Positions 8,588-15,552 of a stretch of DNA of 64,000 nt are shown one piece after another (position 1 is the stretch's first letter; each line of letters begins with the position of its first letter). The position numbers and the translations under genes are program-made. Below the pieces are notes generated by a model. It did not search any database and was not told the DNA's origin. It saw only the letters and a list, made by a program, of their open reading frames with translations. Source of the stretch: Allgaiera indica (lineage in GTDB: Bacteria; Pseudomonadota; Alphaproteobacteria; Rhodobacterales; Rhodobacteraceae); contig NZ_FNOB01000004.1 in NCBI RefSeq assembly GCF_900106675.1, positions 62,001 to 126,000 on the forward strand, read 5' to 3'.

Positions 8588-8680
8588 GTATTTGACGAAC
8601 GATGAAAGACGAAGAGCGTGGCTTTCCCTTCATCTTGGCGAAAATACTCCACGGGGGTCTGGGGGTGTGAAACCCCCAGC
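8588..8680. repeat. Intergenic imperfect inverted-repeat element, copy 2
   Basis: Between convergent genes. GTATTTGACGAACGATGAAAG (8588-8608) faces CCTTCATCTTGGCGAAAATAC (about 8626-8646), its imperfect inverted complement. A CTGGGGG/CCCCCAG hairpin follows. The left arm closely matches the element at 999-1019, indicating a dispersed family. Confidence 0.6.
8659..8679 (-). terminator. Hairpin terminator of the comF-grxC-nitrilase-marR operon
   Basis: Seven-base-pair stem CTGGGGG (8659-8665) with CCCCCAG (8673-8679) and a 7-base loop, starting 3 bp past the marR stop. Downstream on the reverse strand comes GGAGTATTTTCG, a short T stretch, so it is a weak but plausible terminator inside repeat copy 2. 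Confidence 0.5.
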
Positions 8681-8682
8681 GC

Positions 8683-9126
8683 CTAACCGTCGCCCGCCAG
8701 GCGCCTGCGCATTTCGCGTAATACCGGCAGCACCGCGCGGACGCGTTCGGTACCCAAGGCGGCCACAACCTCGCCGATCATCGGCGTGATCGCCTGCAGT
8801 GCTGCGTCTCGCGCGGACCGCCCGGCAGGTGAGATAGAGACGAATTTGCGCCGCGCGTCGTCCCAATCCGGGCGGATATGGACATGGCCGGCCCACTCCA
8901 GCTTCGACAGCGTGTTGGTCATCGCGCCGCGGGTGACGCGGAAGGTCGCGGCCAGTTGGGCGGGGGTGCGCTCCTCGCTGATCCGCGCCAGATGGTTGAG
9001 CACGCCGAAATGCGACAACTCCATCCCTTTCGGCAGCACCTTCGACACCTGGGTGCGGGCCAGCTGGTCGGCCATGAACAGCTCTGAAAACAGTGCGGTC
9101 GCCAGGTTTTCCGGACTGTCCGCCAT
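8683..9126 (-). CDS. MarR family transcriptional regulator
   Basis: A 147-residue winged-helix regulator. The recognition segment RTPAQLAATFRVTRGAMTNT and the wing around GHVHIRPDWDDARRKFVSIS are typical of MarR, flanked by dimerisation helices. The start shares one base with the stop of the nitrilase gene (TGATG), so it is the last gene of a reverse operon after comF, grxC and the amidohydrolase. Members respond to small aromatic ligands or oxidants; the effector is unknown. Linkage to glutaredoxin suggests, without proving, a redox or stress role. Confidence 0.9.
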   Translation of the reverse strand: MADSPENLATALFSELFMADQLARTQVSKVLPKGMELSHFGVLNHLARISEERTPAQLAATFRVTRGAMTNTLSKLEWAGHVHIRPDWDDARRKFVSISPAGRSARDAALQAITPMIGEVVAALGTERVRAVLPVLREMRRRLAGDG

Positions 9127-9959
9127 CAGGGGCCCTCGAACGGACGATCATGGGTCAGCGCCGGCACGCGGGCGCGGGCGCGGGTGACCTCGGCCAGATC
9201 GATATCCACGAAGGACAGGCCCGGCTCTGTGCCCGCGTCGACCAGCACTTCTCCCCAGGGCGCGACGGCCAAGGAATGGCCGTGGGTGCGCCGCGGCGCG
9301 CGGCCCTCGCCCGCCGCATGGGTGCCGGTCTGGGCGGGTGCCAGCACATAGCAGCCGGTCTCGATGGCGCGGGCGCGCAGCAGGCATTCCCAATGCGCGG
9401 CGCCGGTGACCTGGCTGAAGGCCGCGGGAATGGTCAGGATTTCCGCCCCCGCCTGGGCCAGCGCGCGATAGAGATGGGGGAAGCGGACATCGTAACACAC
9501 GCTCATCCCGATCCGGCCAAAGGGGGTCTGGGCCACCACCGCGCGCGCGCCGGGCCGGTAGCCCGCGGATTCGCGGTAGGTCTCGGTTTCGGACAGGGTC
9601 ACATCGAACATGTGGATCTTGTCGTAGCGCGCAGCAACAGACCCGTCCGGCGCGATCAGGAACGACCGGTTGGCGAAGCGGCCATCGGCGTCGTCGGTGC
9701 GCAGCGCGAGTGAGCCGATCAGAAGCCAGACGCCATGCGCGCGGGCCTCATCCCGAAGGCCGGCAAGGGTGGGGTCGTCTTCCTCGCGGTGCAGAACGGC
9801 CTGCTGGTGCGCGCGGCTGGACGAGAGGCAATTGGTCACCTCGGGCGTCAGCACGAACCCCGCCCCGCCCGCCGCCGCGGCGCGGACCAGATCCCGGGTC
9901 CGGGGCAGATTGGCAGCCGGATCGTCGCTGACGTTCAACTGCACCAGCGCCGCGCGCAT
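9126..9959 (-). CDS. Carbon-nitrogen hydrolase (nitrilase superfamily, Nit-type)
   Basis: A 277-residue cytosolic amidase. The Glu-Lys-Cys catalytic triad is complete: Glu40 in LTPEVTN, Lys114 in YDKIHMFDV and Cys155 in GMSVCYDVRFPHLY. The pattern DKIHMFDV together with VCYDVRFP is that of Nit1/Nit2-like proteins, which include omega-amidases and the deaminated-glutathione amidase that repairs a glutathione by-product. The adjacent glutaredoxin gene makes the glutathione link attractive, but this is inference. It lies 3 bp after grxC and overlaps marR by one base. Confidence 0.92.
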   Translation of the reverse strand: MRAALVQLNVSDDPAANLPRTRDLVRAAAAGGAGFVLTPEVTNCLSSSRAHQQAVLHREEDDPTLAGLRDEARAHGVWLLIGSLALRTDDADGRFANRSFLIAPDGSVAARYDKIHMFDVTLSETETYRESAGYRPGARAVVAQTPFGRIGMSVCYDVRFPHLYRALAQAGAEILTIPAAFSQVTGAAHWECLLRARAIETGCYVLAPAQTGTHAAGEGRAPRRTHGHSLAVAPWGEVLVDAGTEPGLSFVDIDLAEVTRARARVPALTHDRPFEGP

Positions 9960-9962
9960 CGG

Positions 9963-10220
9963 CTAGGCCCCCAGCATCGGGTCGAGCTTGCCCGACCGAT
10001 CAAGCGCATAGAGTTCGTCGCAGCCGCCGACATGGGTGCCGTCGATGAAGATCTGCGGCACCGTATGGCCACCGTTCGCGCGTTGCATCATCTCGCGGCG
10101 CAGGTCCGGTTTGGTCATGACGTTGTATTCGGTGAAGTCGACGCCCTTCTTCTTCAGCAACCGCTTTGCCGACAGGCAGAAGCCGCAAAAGGGGGTCGTG
10201 TAGATCTCGACTTTGGGCAT
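9963..10220 (-). CDS. grxC: Glutaredoxin 3
   Basis: An 85-residue glutathione-dependent disulphide reductase of the thioredoxin fold. The active site is CGFC (Cys12, Cys15) in TPFCGFCLSAKRLL, and the glutathione-binding TVPQIFI and GGCDEL segments are present. The CGFC variant of the usual CPYC is common in alphaproteobacterial monocluster glutaredoxins. It lies inside the comF-grxC-nitrilase-marR operon, 86 bp after comF, with an AGGAGACCCCTCC stretch before the ATG as ribosome-binding site. Confidence 0.95.
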   Translation of the reverse strand: MPKVEIYTTPFCGFCLSAKRLLKKKGVDFTEYNVMTKPDLRREMMQRANGGHTVPQIFIDGTHVGGCDELYALDRSGKLDPMLGA

Positions 10221-10306
10221 GGAGGGGTCTCCTGATGATGGCGCGACTATACGGATTCAGCCGCCCACCGCAACGCGCCCCGCGCGCCTCGGCGCGATGA
10301 CGCGGC

Positions 10307-11038
10307 CTAGTCCTTCACCACCCGCGCCAATGCCAACACCGATACCGCCCGCGCGCCGGCACTGCGACAGGCCTCTGCCGCCGCCGAGAGCGTCGCGCCA
10401 GAGGTCATAACGTCATCGACCAGCAGCACATGCCGCCCCCGCGCCCGGGCGCCGCGTCTGGGATGCGGGGCTAGCGCCTCGGCCAGATTCGAGAAACGGT
10501 CGTCGCGGTCACGCCCTTCCTGGCTAGGGGTTCGGCGGGTGCGGCTCAGAAGGTCGGGGCAATGATCCAGCGCCAGTTCCCGCGACAGCGCGGCCGAAAT
10601 CAGCGCCGCCTGGTTGAAGCGGCGCGTCAGCAGCCGCCGCCAGTGCAGCGGCACCGGTGCGATCAGCATGTCCGGCGTCAGGATCGGCCTTGCGGCGCGG
10701 GCCAGCCAAATCGCGGCGGGGCGCGCCAGATCCTGACGGTCGCCATGTTTCAGCGCCAGCACAAGCCGCCGCCCATTGTCGCGATACAGCAGCGCGGCGC
10801 GGCCCTGATGCCAGGGCCGTGGGACGGTCAGGCAATCGTCGCAACATTCGGGGCTTGATCCGGCATTCGTCTCCCCCGGCAGGGGGGCGCCGCATTTGTC
10901 GCAGGTAAGCCCCGCGATGAAGGGTGTGTCGCGCCAGCAGGCGCCGCAAAGGCCGAAGTCGGTGGTCACCAGGGCGTCGCATGAAAGGCACTGCGGCGGA
11001 TAGATCAGATGCAGGGCCTGGCCGATTGCCGTTTGCAT
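10307..11038 (-). CDS. ComF family phosphoribosyltransferase-like protein
   Basis: A 243-residue ComF homologue. The N-terminal zinc-binding region carries CLSCDALV, CGAC and CDKCGAPLPG, and the C-terminal half is a phosphoribosyltransferase fold with the PRPP loop HVLLVDDVMTSGATL. ComF proteins take part in DNA uptake in naturally competent bacteria and possibly in DNA metabolism elsewhere; the biochemical reaction is uncertain. It is the first gene of the reverse operon and is divergent from a methyltransferase gene only 28 bp away, so the two promoters must be very close. Confidence 0.92.
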   Translation of the reverse strand: MQTAIGQALHLIYPPQCLSCDALVTTDFGLCGACWRDTPFIAGLTCDKCGAPLPGETNAGSSPECCDDCLTVPRPWHQGRAALLYRDNGRRLVLALKHGDRQDLARPAAIWLARAARPILTPDMLIAPVPLHWRRLLTRRFNQAALISAALSRELALDHCPDLLSRTRRTPSQEGRDRDDRFSNLAEALAPHPRRGARARGRHVLLVDDVMTSGATLSAAAEACRSAGARAVSVLALARVVKD

Positions 11039-11066
11039 TCCCGCGCGGACCTTCTACATCGGGCGC

Positions 11067-11909
11067 ATGACCCAGGAGTTGACCGATCGCCAGGCATTGA
11101 TGCTGCACCGCCGCCGCGCCGCCGCGCGCCCGGCCGGCCCGGCACTGTTCCTGCACGAACTCGCCCGCGATGACCTTCTGGATAGGCGCGAAGAGGTTAA
11201 CAGAACCTTTACGGCGCCCGCCGTGGTCACGCCTTTCCCCGAGGTTTGGGAAAATGCCCTGCCCGGCGCCCGGATCGTGCCCGATGCTCCGGTTCTGGCG
11301 CTGACGGAGGGCGCGCATGACTTGGTGATCCACGCGCTGGCGCTGCATTGGTCCGACGATCCGGTGGGGCAATTGGTACAGTGCCTTCGTGCGCTGCGCC
11401 CGGACGGGCTGTTTCTAGGGGTGCTGTTCGGCGGTCAGACGCTGGCGGAATTGCGTGCCTGCCTTGCGCAGGCGGAATCGGCCCTGTGCGGGGGGCTTTC
11501 GCCTCGGGTATTGCCGATGGGAGAGATCCGCGATCTGGGCGCCCTGTTGCAGCGCGCGGGGCTGGCGTTGCCGGTGGCCGACGCCCAGGCGCATCAGGTC
11601 AGCTACCGCGACATGTTCCACCTGATCGCCGATCTGCGCGCGATGGGGGAAACCAACGCCCTGGCCCAGCGGCGCCGCGCCGCGCCGCCAAGGGCGCTGT
11701 TCGCAGAGGCCGCGCAGCTTTATCAGGCGCATTTTCCGCAAGAACAGGGACGAATTCGTGCCACGTTCGAGATGATCTTCCTTGCCGGCTGGGCCCCGGA
11801 TGAAAGCCAGCCGAAACCCCTGCGTCCCGGATCGGCGACCCAGCGGCTGGCGGACGCGCTGGGGGTGACGGAGCAGCGCCTGCCTGGCCGCGACGACCGC
11901 GACAATTGA
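11067..11909 (+). CDS. SAM-dependent methyltransferase (NDUFAF5/BioC-like)
   Basis: A 280-residue protein with a class I methyltransferase fold in which the glycine-rich SAM loop is degenerate. DLVIHALALHWSDDPVGQL is the motif-II region typical of BioC/NDUFAF5-like proteins. NDUFAF5 is a complex I assembly factor that hydroxylates an arginine; BioC makes malonyl-ACP methyl ester. The poor SAM loop leans toward the NDUFAF5 type, but I would not assign a reaction. It lies 56 bp before hemH on the same strand and may share its promoter. Confidence 0.8.
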   Translation: MTQELTDRQALMLHRRRAAARPAGPALFLHELARDDLLDRREEVNRTFTAPAVVTPFPEVWENALPGARIVPDAPVLALTEGAHDLVIHALALHWSDDPVGQLVQCLRALRPDGLFLGVLFGGQTLAELRACLAQAESALCGGLSPRVLPMGEIRDLGALLQRAGLALPVADAQAHQVSYRDMFHLIADLRAMGETNALAQRRRAAPPRALFAEAAQLYQAHFPQEQGRIRATFEMIFLAGWAPDESQPKPLRPGSATQRLADALGVTEQRLPGRDDRDN

Positions 11910-11965
11910 CCGAAGGGCAAAAGCCGTTACATCGGTCGGGGAGAACTCGAAGCGGGGAATTGAGC

Positions 11966-13042
11966 ATGGCCAGACCGGGCGCAGAGACGATCAACCCGGG
12001 CACCGGACGTCTGGCCCACGCGCCGGCCGACCACCCGCCGGTGAAGGCCGCCAAGGTTGGGGTGCTGATCGCCAATCTGGGCACGCCCGATCATTATTCC
12101 TACTGGCCGATGCGGCGCTATCTGTCCGAATTCCTGTCGGACAAGCGGGTGATCGACTACCCGGCCTGGAAATGGCAGCCGCTGCTGCAAACCGTGATCC
12201 TGGGCAAGCGGCCCTTCACTTCGGGCGCCAATTACAAGCAGATCTGGAACCATGAGCTGAACGAAAGCCCGCTCATGACGATCACCAAGGCACAGACGGT
12301 CAAGCTGCAGGCCGCACTGGCGAAGCGGTTCGGTGACGACGTGATCGTCGATTTCTGCATGCGTTACGGCAATCCCTCGACCGAATCCAAGGTGCAGGCG
12401 CTGGTCGAGGCCGGCTGCGAGAAGATCCTGTTCTTCCCGCTTTACCCGCAATACGCGGGCGCGACCTCGGCCACCGCGAACGATGCCTTCTTCCGCGCGC
12501 TGATGAAGCAACTGCGCCAGCCCGCCGTGCGCACCGTGCCCGAATATTTCGACCATCCACTGTATATCGAGGCGCTGGCGGCCTCGGTCCGCGCCGGCTG
12601 GGAGGCGGCAGATGTGGCGCCCGACGTTCTGGTTGCCTCATACCACGGGATGCCGATCCGCTATCTGACGAATGGCGATCCCTACCATTGCCAGTGCCAG
12701 AAGACCTCTCGCCTGCTGCGCGAGGCGCTGGGCTGGGGGCCGGAAATGATCGACACCACCTTCCAGTCTGTCTTCGGCCCCGAGGAATGGCTGAAACCCT
12801 ATACGGTGGAACATGTGGCCGAGCTGGCGCGCCAGGGGAAGAAACGGATCGCGGTGGTCGCGCCGGCCTTTTCGGCCGATTGCATCGAGACGCTGGAAGA
12901 AATCAAGGGAGAGATCCGCGAAGCCTTTGAGCACGCAGGTGGCGAAAGCTTCACCTATATTCCCTGCCTCAATGACGACGAAGCCCATATCCGGGCGCTG
13001 GCTGCCGTGGCCGCCGACAATCTGTCGGGCTGGCTGGGCTAG
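11966..13042 (+). CDS. hemH: Ferrochelatase
   Basis: A 358-residue enzyme that inserts Fe2+ into protoporphyrin IX, the last step of protohaem synthesis. Signatures: GVLIANLGTPDHYSYWPMRR at the N-terminus, the catalytic histidine His227 in VASYHGMPI, GDPYHCQCQKTSRLL, and the C-terminal PAFSADCIETLEEI. The length is normal. The start at 11966 (MARPGAET) follows a GGGGAA ribosome-binding site; the longer frame adds 20 unlikely residues. Three other haem-related genes (hemY, hemD, hemJ) occur elsewhere in the window, so the pathway is dispersed. Confidence 0.97.
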   Translation: MARPGAETINPGTGRLAHAPADHPPVKAAKVGVLIANLGTPDHYSYWPMRRYLSEFLSDKRVIDYPAWKWQPLLQTVILGKRPFTSGANYKQIWNHELNESPLMTITKAQTVKLQAALAKRFGDDVIVDFCMRYGNPSTESKVQALVEAGCEKILFFPLYPQYAGATSATANDAFFRALMKQLRQPAVRTVPEYFDHPLYIEALAASVRAGWEAADVAPDVLVASYHGMPIRYLTNGDPYHCQCQKTSRLLREALGWGPEMIDTTFQSVFGPEEWLKPYTVEHVAELARQGKKRIAVVAPAFSADCIETLEEIKGEIREAFEHAGGESFTYIPCLNDDEAHIRALAAVAADNLSGWLG

Positions 13043-13160
13043 CCGGGCGGCCCCGCGCGCAGGACGTTTGGGGCGGCGAGAAAGCGAAAAGGCGCATTGC
13101 GCCCCGTGCGGGGGCCCTGGCGGGGCGCCACGGCATGCAGGAACGAAACCCGCAAAGCAA

Positions 13161-13187
13161 AAGGCGGCGGGAAAATCCCGCCGCCTT
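13161..13187 (-). terminator. Strong hairpin terminator between hemH and the small exported protein
   Basis: Perfect 12-bp stem AAGGCGGCGGGA (13161-13172) with TCCCGCCGCCTT (13176-13187) and an AAA loop. On the reverse strand it is followed by TTTTGCTTTG, so it best serves the small gene ending at 13209, but it can also stop readthrough from hemH. Confidence 0.8.
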
Positions 13188-13208
13188 CCGTTTCGGTCCA
13201 GGACCGAA

Positions 13209-13391
13209 TTAGTTCGACGACACCGCAGCGGCGACGGCGACCAGCAGCAGCAGCGGGATGACGATGCCACCCGACGACGTGGTGGTCTTCTGCTTCACCA
13301 CGACCGGCGGGGTCACCGGCTCGGCCATGCCGCCGGCGAAGGCGGTGGAAGCAGCCAGCGACAGAGCGGCGGCAAGCGCGATTTTCTTCAT
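13209..13391 (-). CDS. Small exported hypothetical protein
   Basis: A 60-residue protein I cannot assign to a function. Residues 1-19 (MKKIALAAALSLAASTAFA) are a textbook Sec signal peptide. The mature part is only about 41 residues: a short PVTPPVVVKQKTTTSSGG stretch, then a strongly hydrophobic C-terminus (IVIPLLLLVAVAAAV) that could be a membrane anchor. A GGAGG ribosome-binding site precedes the ATG and a strong terminator follows, so it looks like a real monocistronic gene. Similar short exported proteins occur in other Rhodobacterales genomes as far as I recall, but I know of no role. Confidence 0.78.
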   Translation of the reverse strand: MKKIALAAALSLAASTAFAGGMAEPVTPPVVVKQKTTTSSGGIVIPLLLLVAVAAAVSSN

Positions 13392-13720
13392 TTCAAAACC
13401 TCCAGTGTTCGCTCCGCATCAGGATCAATGAGGATGATGCGGAAGCCCCAAGACTGTACCTCGTAAGCAATCTGTAAGCAGTAGATTGCCGAGATTGCAA
13501 CGGGCTAGCAGGCCGTTCGGTTCCGAGAGTGGCCATGTGTCGTCAAAATAGCAACACTTGAGTGCCCTTTTGCGCCACCTTGGAATTCGTCGCGATCAAG
13601 TACCACGATACAGCTGCGCCGGTGCGGCATCGCAAAGCAAGAAGCGCCAGATTTGCCAAGGAATTGGGGGAATCAGCCGCGCCACCATCCGCCCCGTCGC
13701 TCCGCCTGGGGCCTGGTGAT
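13392..13720. other. Intergenic region without recognised genes
   Basis: About 330 bases between the small exported protein and the L,D-transpeptidase-like gene. The first 20 bases hold the ribosome-binding site of the small gene, and its promoter must also be here. The middle is less GC-rich than its surroundings and has a TCGTAAGCAATCTGTAAGCA repeat-like stretch near 13460. I see no convincing open frame or RNA. Confidence 0.5.
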
Positions 13721-14215
13721 CTAAGGCATGATCAGGATCGGGGTTCCGTCCTTCACCATGGCATAGATGTCTTCGATCTGCTTGTTGGTCACGGCGATGC
13801 AACCGGCGGTCCAGTCGCCCTTGCGCGCCTTGTCGCCCGCGCCGTGGATGAAGATGTCGCCGCCGGGGTTTTCGCCGGCTTCTTCGGCGTTCTTCGCTTG
13901 GGCCGGCGTCGGGTAGGAGATGCCCAGCGACAGGAAATACTCGCTGTTCGGGTTGCGGCGGTTGATGACATACAGCCCCTCGGGCGTCCGGCCGTCGCCC
14001 GAGACGTGCTTTTGCCCGACCGGTTCATTCCCGAGGTGGATCTTGTATTCCTTGAGCGCCACGTTGCCGTGCATCAGATACATCTCGCGCTTGGACTTGT
14101 AGATCAGGATGCGCGTCACCGCCGGTCCATCGTAGGTCTTGAATTTGGAGTTGGTCGCGCAGGCCCCAAGCCCCGCAACCAGGGCCAGAACCATAAGTCC
14201 CTTCAGAAACCGCAT
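13721..14215 (-). CDS. L,D-transpeptidase (YkuD) family lipoprotein
   Basis: A 164-residue lipoprotein. The N-terminus MRFLKGLMVLALVAGLGAC ends in a lipobox with Cys19 as the acylation site. The YkuD domain covers about residues 32-164, with His124 in IFIHGAGD and the nucleophile Cys139 in GDWTAGCIAVTN (the HGx-n-S/TxGC pattern; here TAGC). Such enzymes make 3-3 peptidoglycan cross-links or attach proteins to peptidoglycan. This small type, close to the ErfK/YafK group, may instead hydrolyse such links, so the reaction is open. It stands alone on the reverse strand. Confidence 0.9.
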   Translation of the reverse strand: MRFLKGLMVLALVAGLGACATNSKFKTYDGPAVTRILIYKSKREMYLMHGNVALKEYKIHLGNEPVGQKHVSGDGRTPEGLYVINRRNPNSEYFLSLGISYPTPAQAKNAEEAGENPGGDIFIHGAGDKARKGDWTAGCIAVTNKQIEDIYAMVKDGTPILIMP

Positions 14216-14308
14216 CTGCTCACCTCAAAATCCGCGCTCGATTCGCCTCTGGGGGCGATTTTGCCCAGGATACAGGGAAGGCGGCACTTTCGCCATGGGG
14301 TCGGAGGC

Positions 14309-15529
14309 TCAGGCAGCGGCGCGACTGAAGCGCGCCGCCAGTTCCACATGGGGCGACCAGCGGAATTGATCGATCGGCTGCACCCAGTCCAGCCGATAGC
14401 CCGCGGCGATCAGGTCGCGGGCATCGCGCGCGAACGTCGCGGGGTTGCACGACACCGCGGCGATCACCGGAAGCTGCGCCCGGGCAAGCTCGGCCACCTG
14501 GGCCTGGGCGCCGGCGCGGGGCGGGTCGATGATCGCGGCATCGAAACGGGCCAGTTCCTCGGCCATCAAGGGGCGGCGGAATAGATCGCGCGCCTCCGTC
14601 GTGACGCGGTGCAGCCCGGCCGCGTTGCGCCAGCCCCGATCCAGCGCCGCCAGCATCGCGGCGCTGCTTTCGACCGCGTGAACATCTGCGCCCGAGGCGG
14701 CCGGCAGGGTGAAGGTGCCGCAGCCCGCAAACAGATCGACAACCTGTTTCGCGCTGGAAATCGTCTCTGACACAGCGGAAATCAGCGCGGCTTCGCCCGC
14801 TTCGGTCGCTTGCAGGAAAGCCCCGGGGGGCGGGGCCACGCGGGCCGCCCCCAGTGCCTGCTCGGGCGGGGCGGCCTGGGCGATCACCTCGTCCTCCCAC
14901 GACAGGCGGGCAAAGCGGTGACGATCTGCCAGCGCGGCCAGCGCCATGCGCAGATCCAGATCCAGCGCCTTGCCGCCCGACACCGCCACATCCGCGCCGG
15001 CCAGGCTGCGCGTCACCGTGATCGCCAGGGCCCCCTTGCGAGACCCCGCCAGCGCCGTCACCTCTTCCAGCGGCGGCAGCAGGGCCATCAGATCGGGATG
15101 CAGCAGGTGGCAATCCGGGATCGGCACCACCGTGTCCGAGGCGCGGCCATGAAAGCCCACGATCACCCCCTTCTTGGTGCGCTTGCCCGCCAGCACCGCC
15201 CGGCGACGGCTGCGCGCGGGCGAAGTGACGATCGGCCGCAGCCGCGCCTCGATCCCCTGCGCGGCCAGGGCGGCGCGGGTGATCTCGGTCTTCCAGGCGG
15301 CGACGAAGGCGTCTTCGGCATGTTGCAAGGCACAGCCGCCGCAGGCACGGGCGTGGGGGCAGGGCGGACGCACCCGCGCCGCAACCGGCGTCACGATCCG
15401 CGGGGCGGTCAGCACATCGCCCGAAAGCTGCCCCTCGACCACTTCGCCGGGCAGCGCACCGGGCACATAGATCGGCCCTTCGGCGATGCCGTCGCCCTGA
15501 TGGCCCAGCCGCGTGATCGTCACCTGCAT
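14309..15529 (-). CDS. Class I SAM-dependent RNA methyltransferase (RlmD/RumA-like m5U)
   Basis: A 406-residue TrmA/RlmD-family protein. An N-terminal TRAM-like segment is followed by an iron-sulphur cluster motif (CPHARACGGC plus a preceding Cys), the SAM motif VDLFAGCGTFTLP, IIDPPRAGA, and the catalytic cysteine in AAVSCNPATFARD. RlmD methylates C5 of a uridine in 23S rRNA; alphaproteobacterial members may modify rRNA or tRNA. I start at 15529 (MQVTITRLGHQGDG), where homologues begin. An upstream ATG at 15556 overlaps the ABC-exporter stop and would add nine residues, so translational coupling from there is also possible. Confidence 0.9.
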   Translation of the reverse strand: MQVTITRLGHQGDGIAEGPIYVPGALPGEVVEGQLSGDVLTAPRIVTPVAARVRPPCPHARACGGCALQHAEDAFVAAWKTEITRAALAAQGIEARLRPIVTSPARSRRRAVLAGKRTKKGVIVGFHGRASDTVVPIPDCHLLHPDLMALLPPLEEVTALAGSRKGALAITVTRSLAGADVAVSGGKALDLDLRMALAALADRHRFARLSWEDEVIAQAAPPEQALGAARVAPPPGAFLQATEAGEAALISAVSETISSAKQVVDLFAGCGTFTLPAASGADVHAVESSAAMLAALDRGWRNAAGLHRVTTEARDLFRRPLMAEELARFDAAIIDPPRAGAQAQVAELARAQLPVIAAVSCNPATFARDARDLIAAGYRLDWVQPIDQFRWSPHVELAARFSRAAA

Positions 15530-15552
15530 CTTCGTATCCCCGTCCGGCGGCC

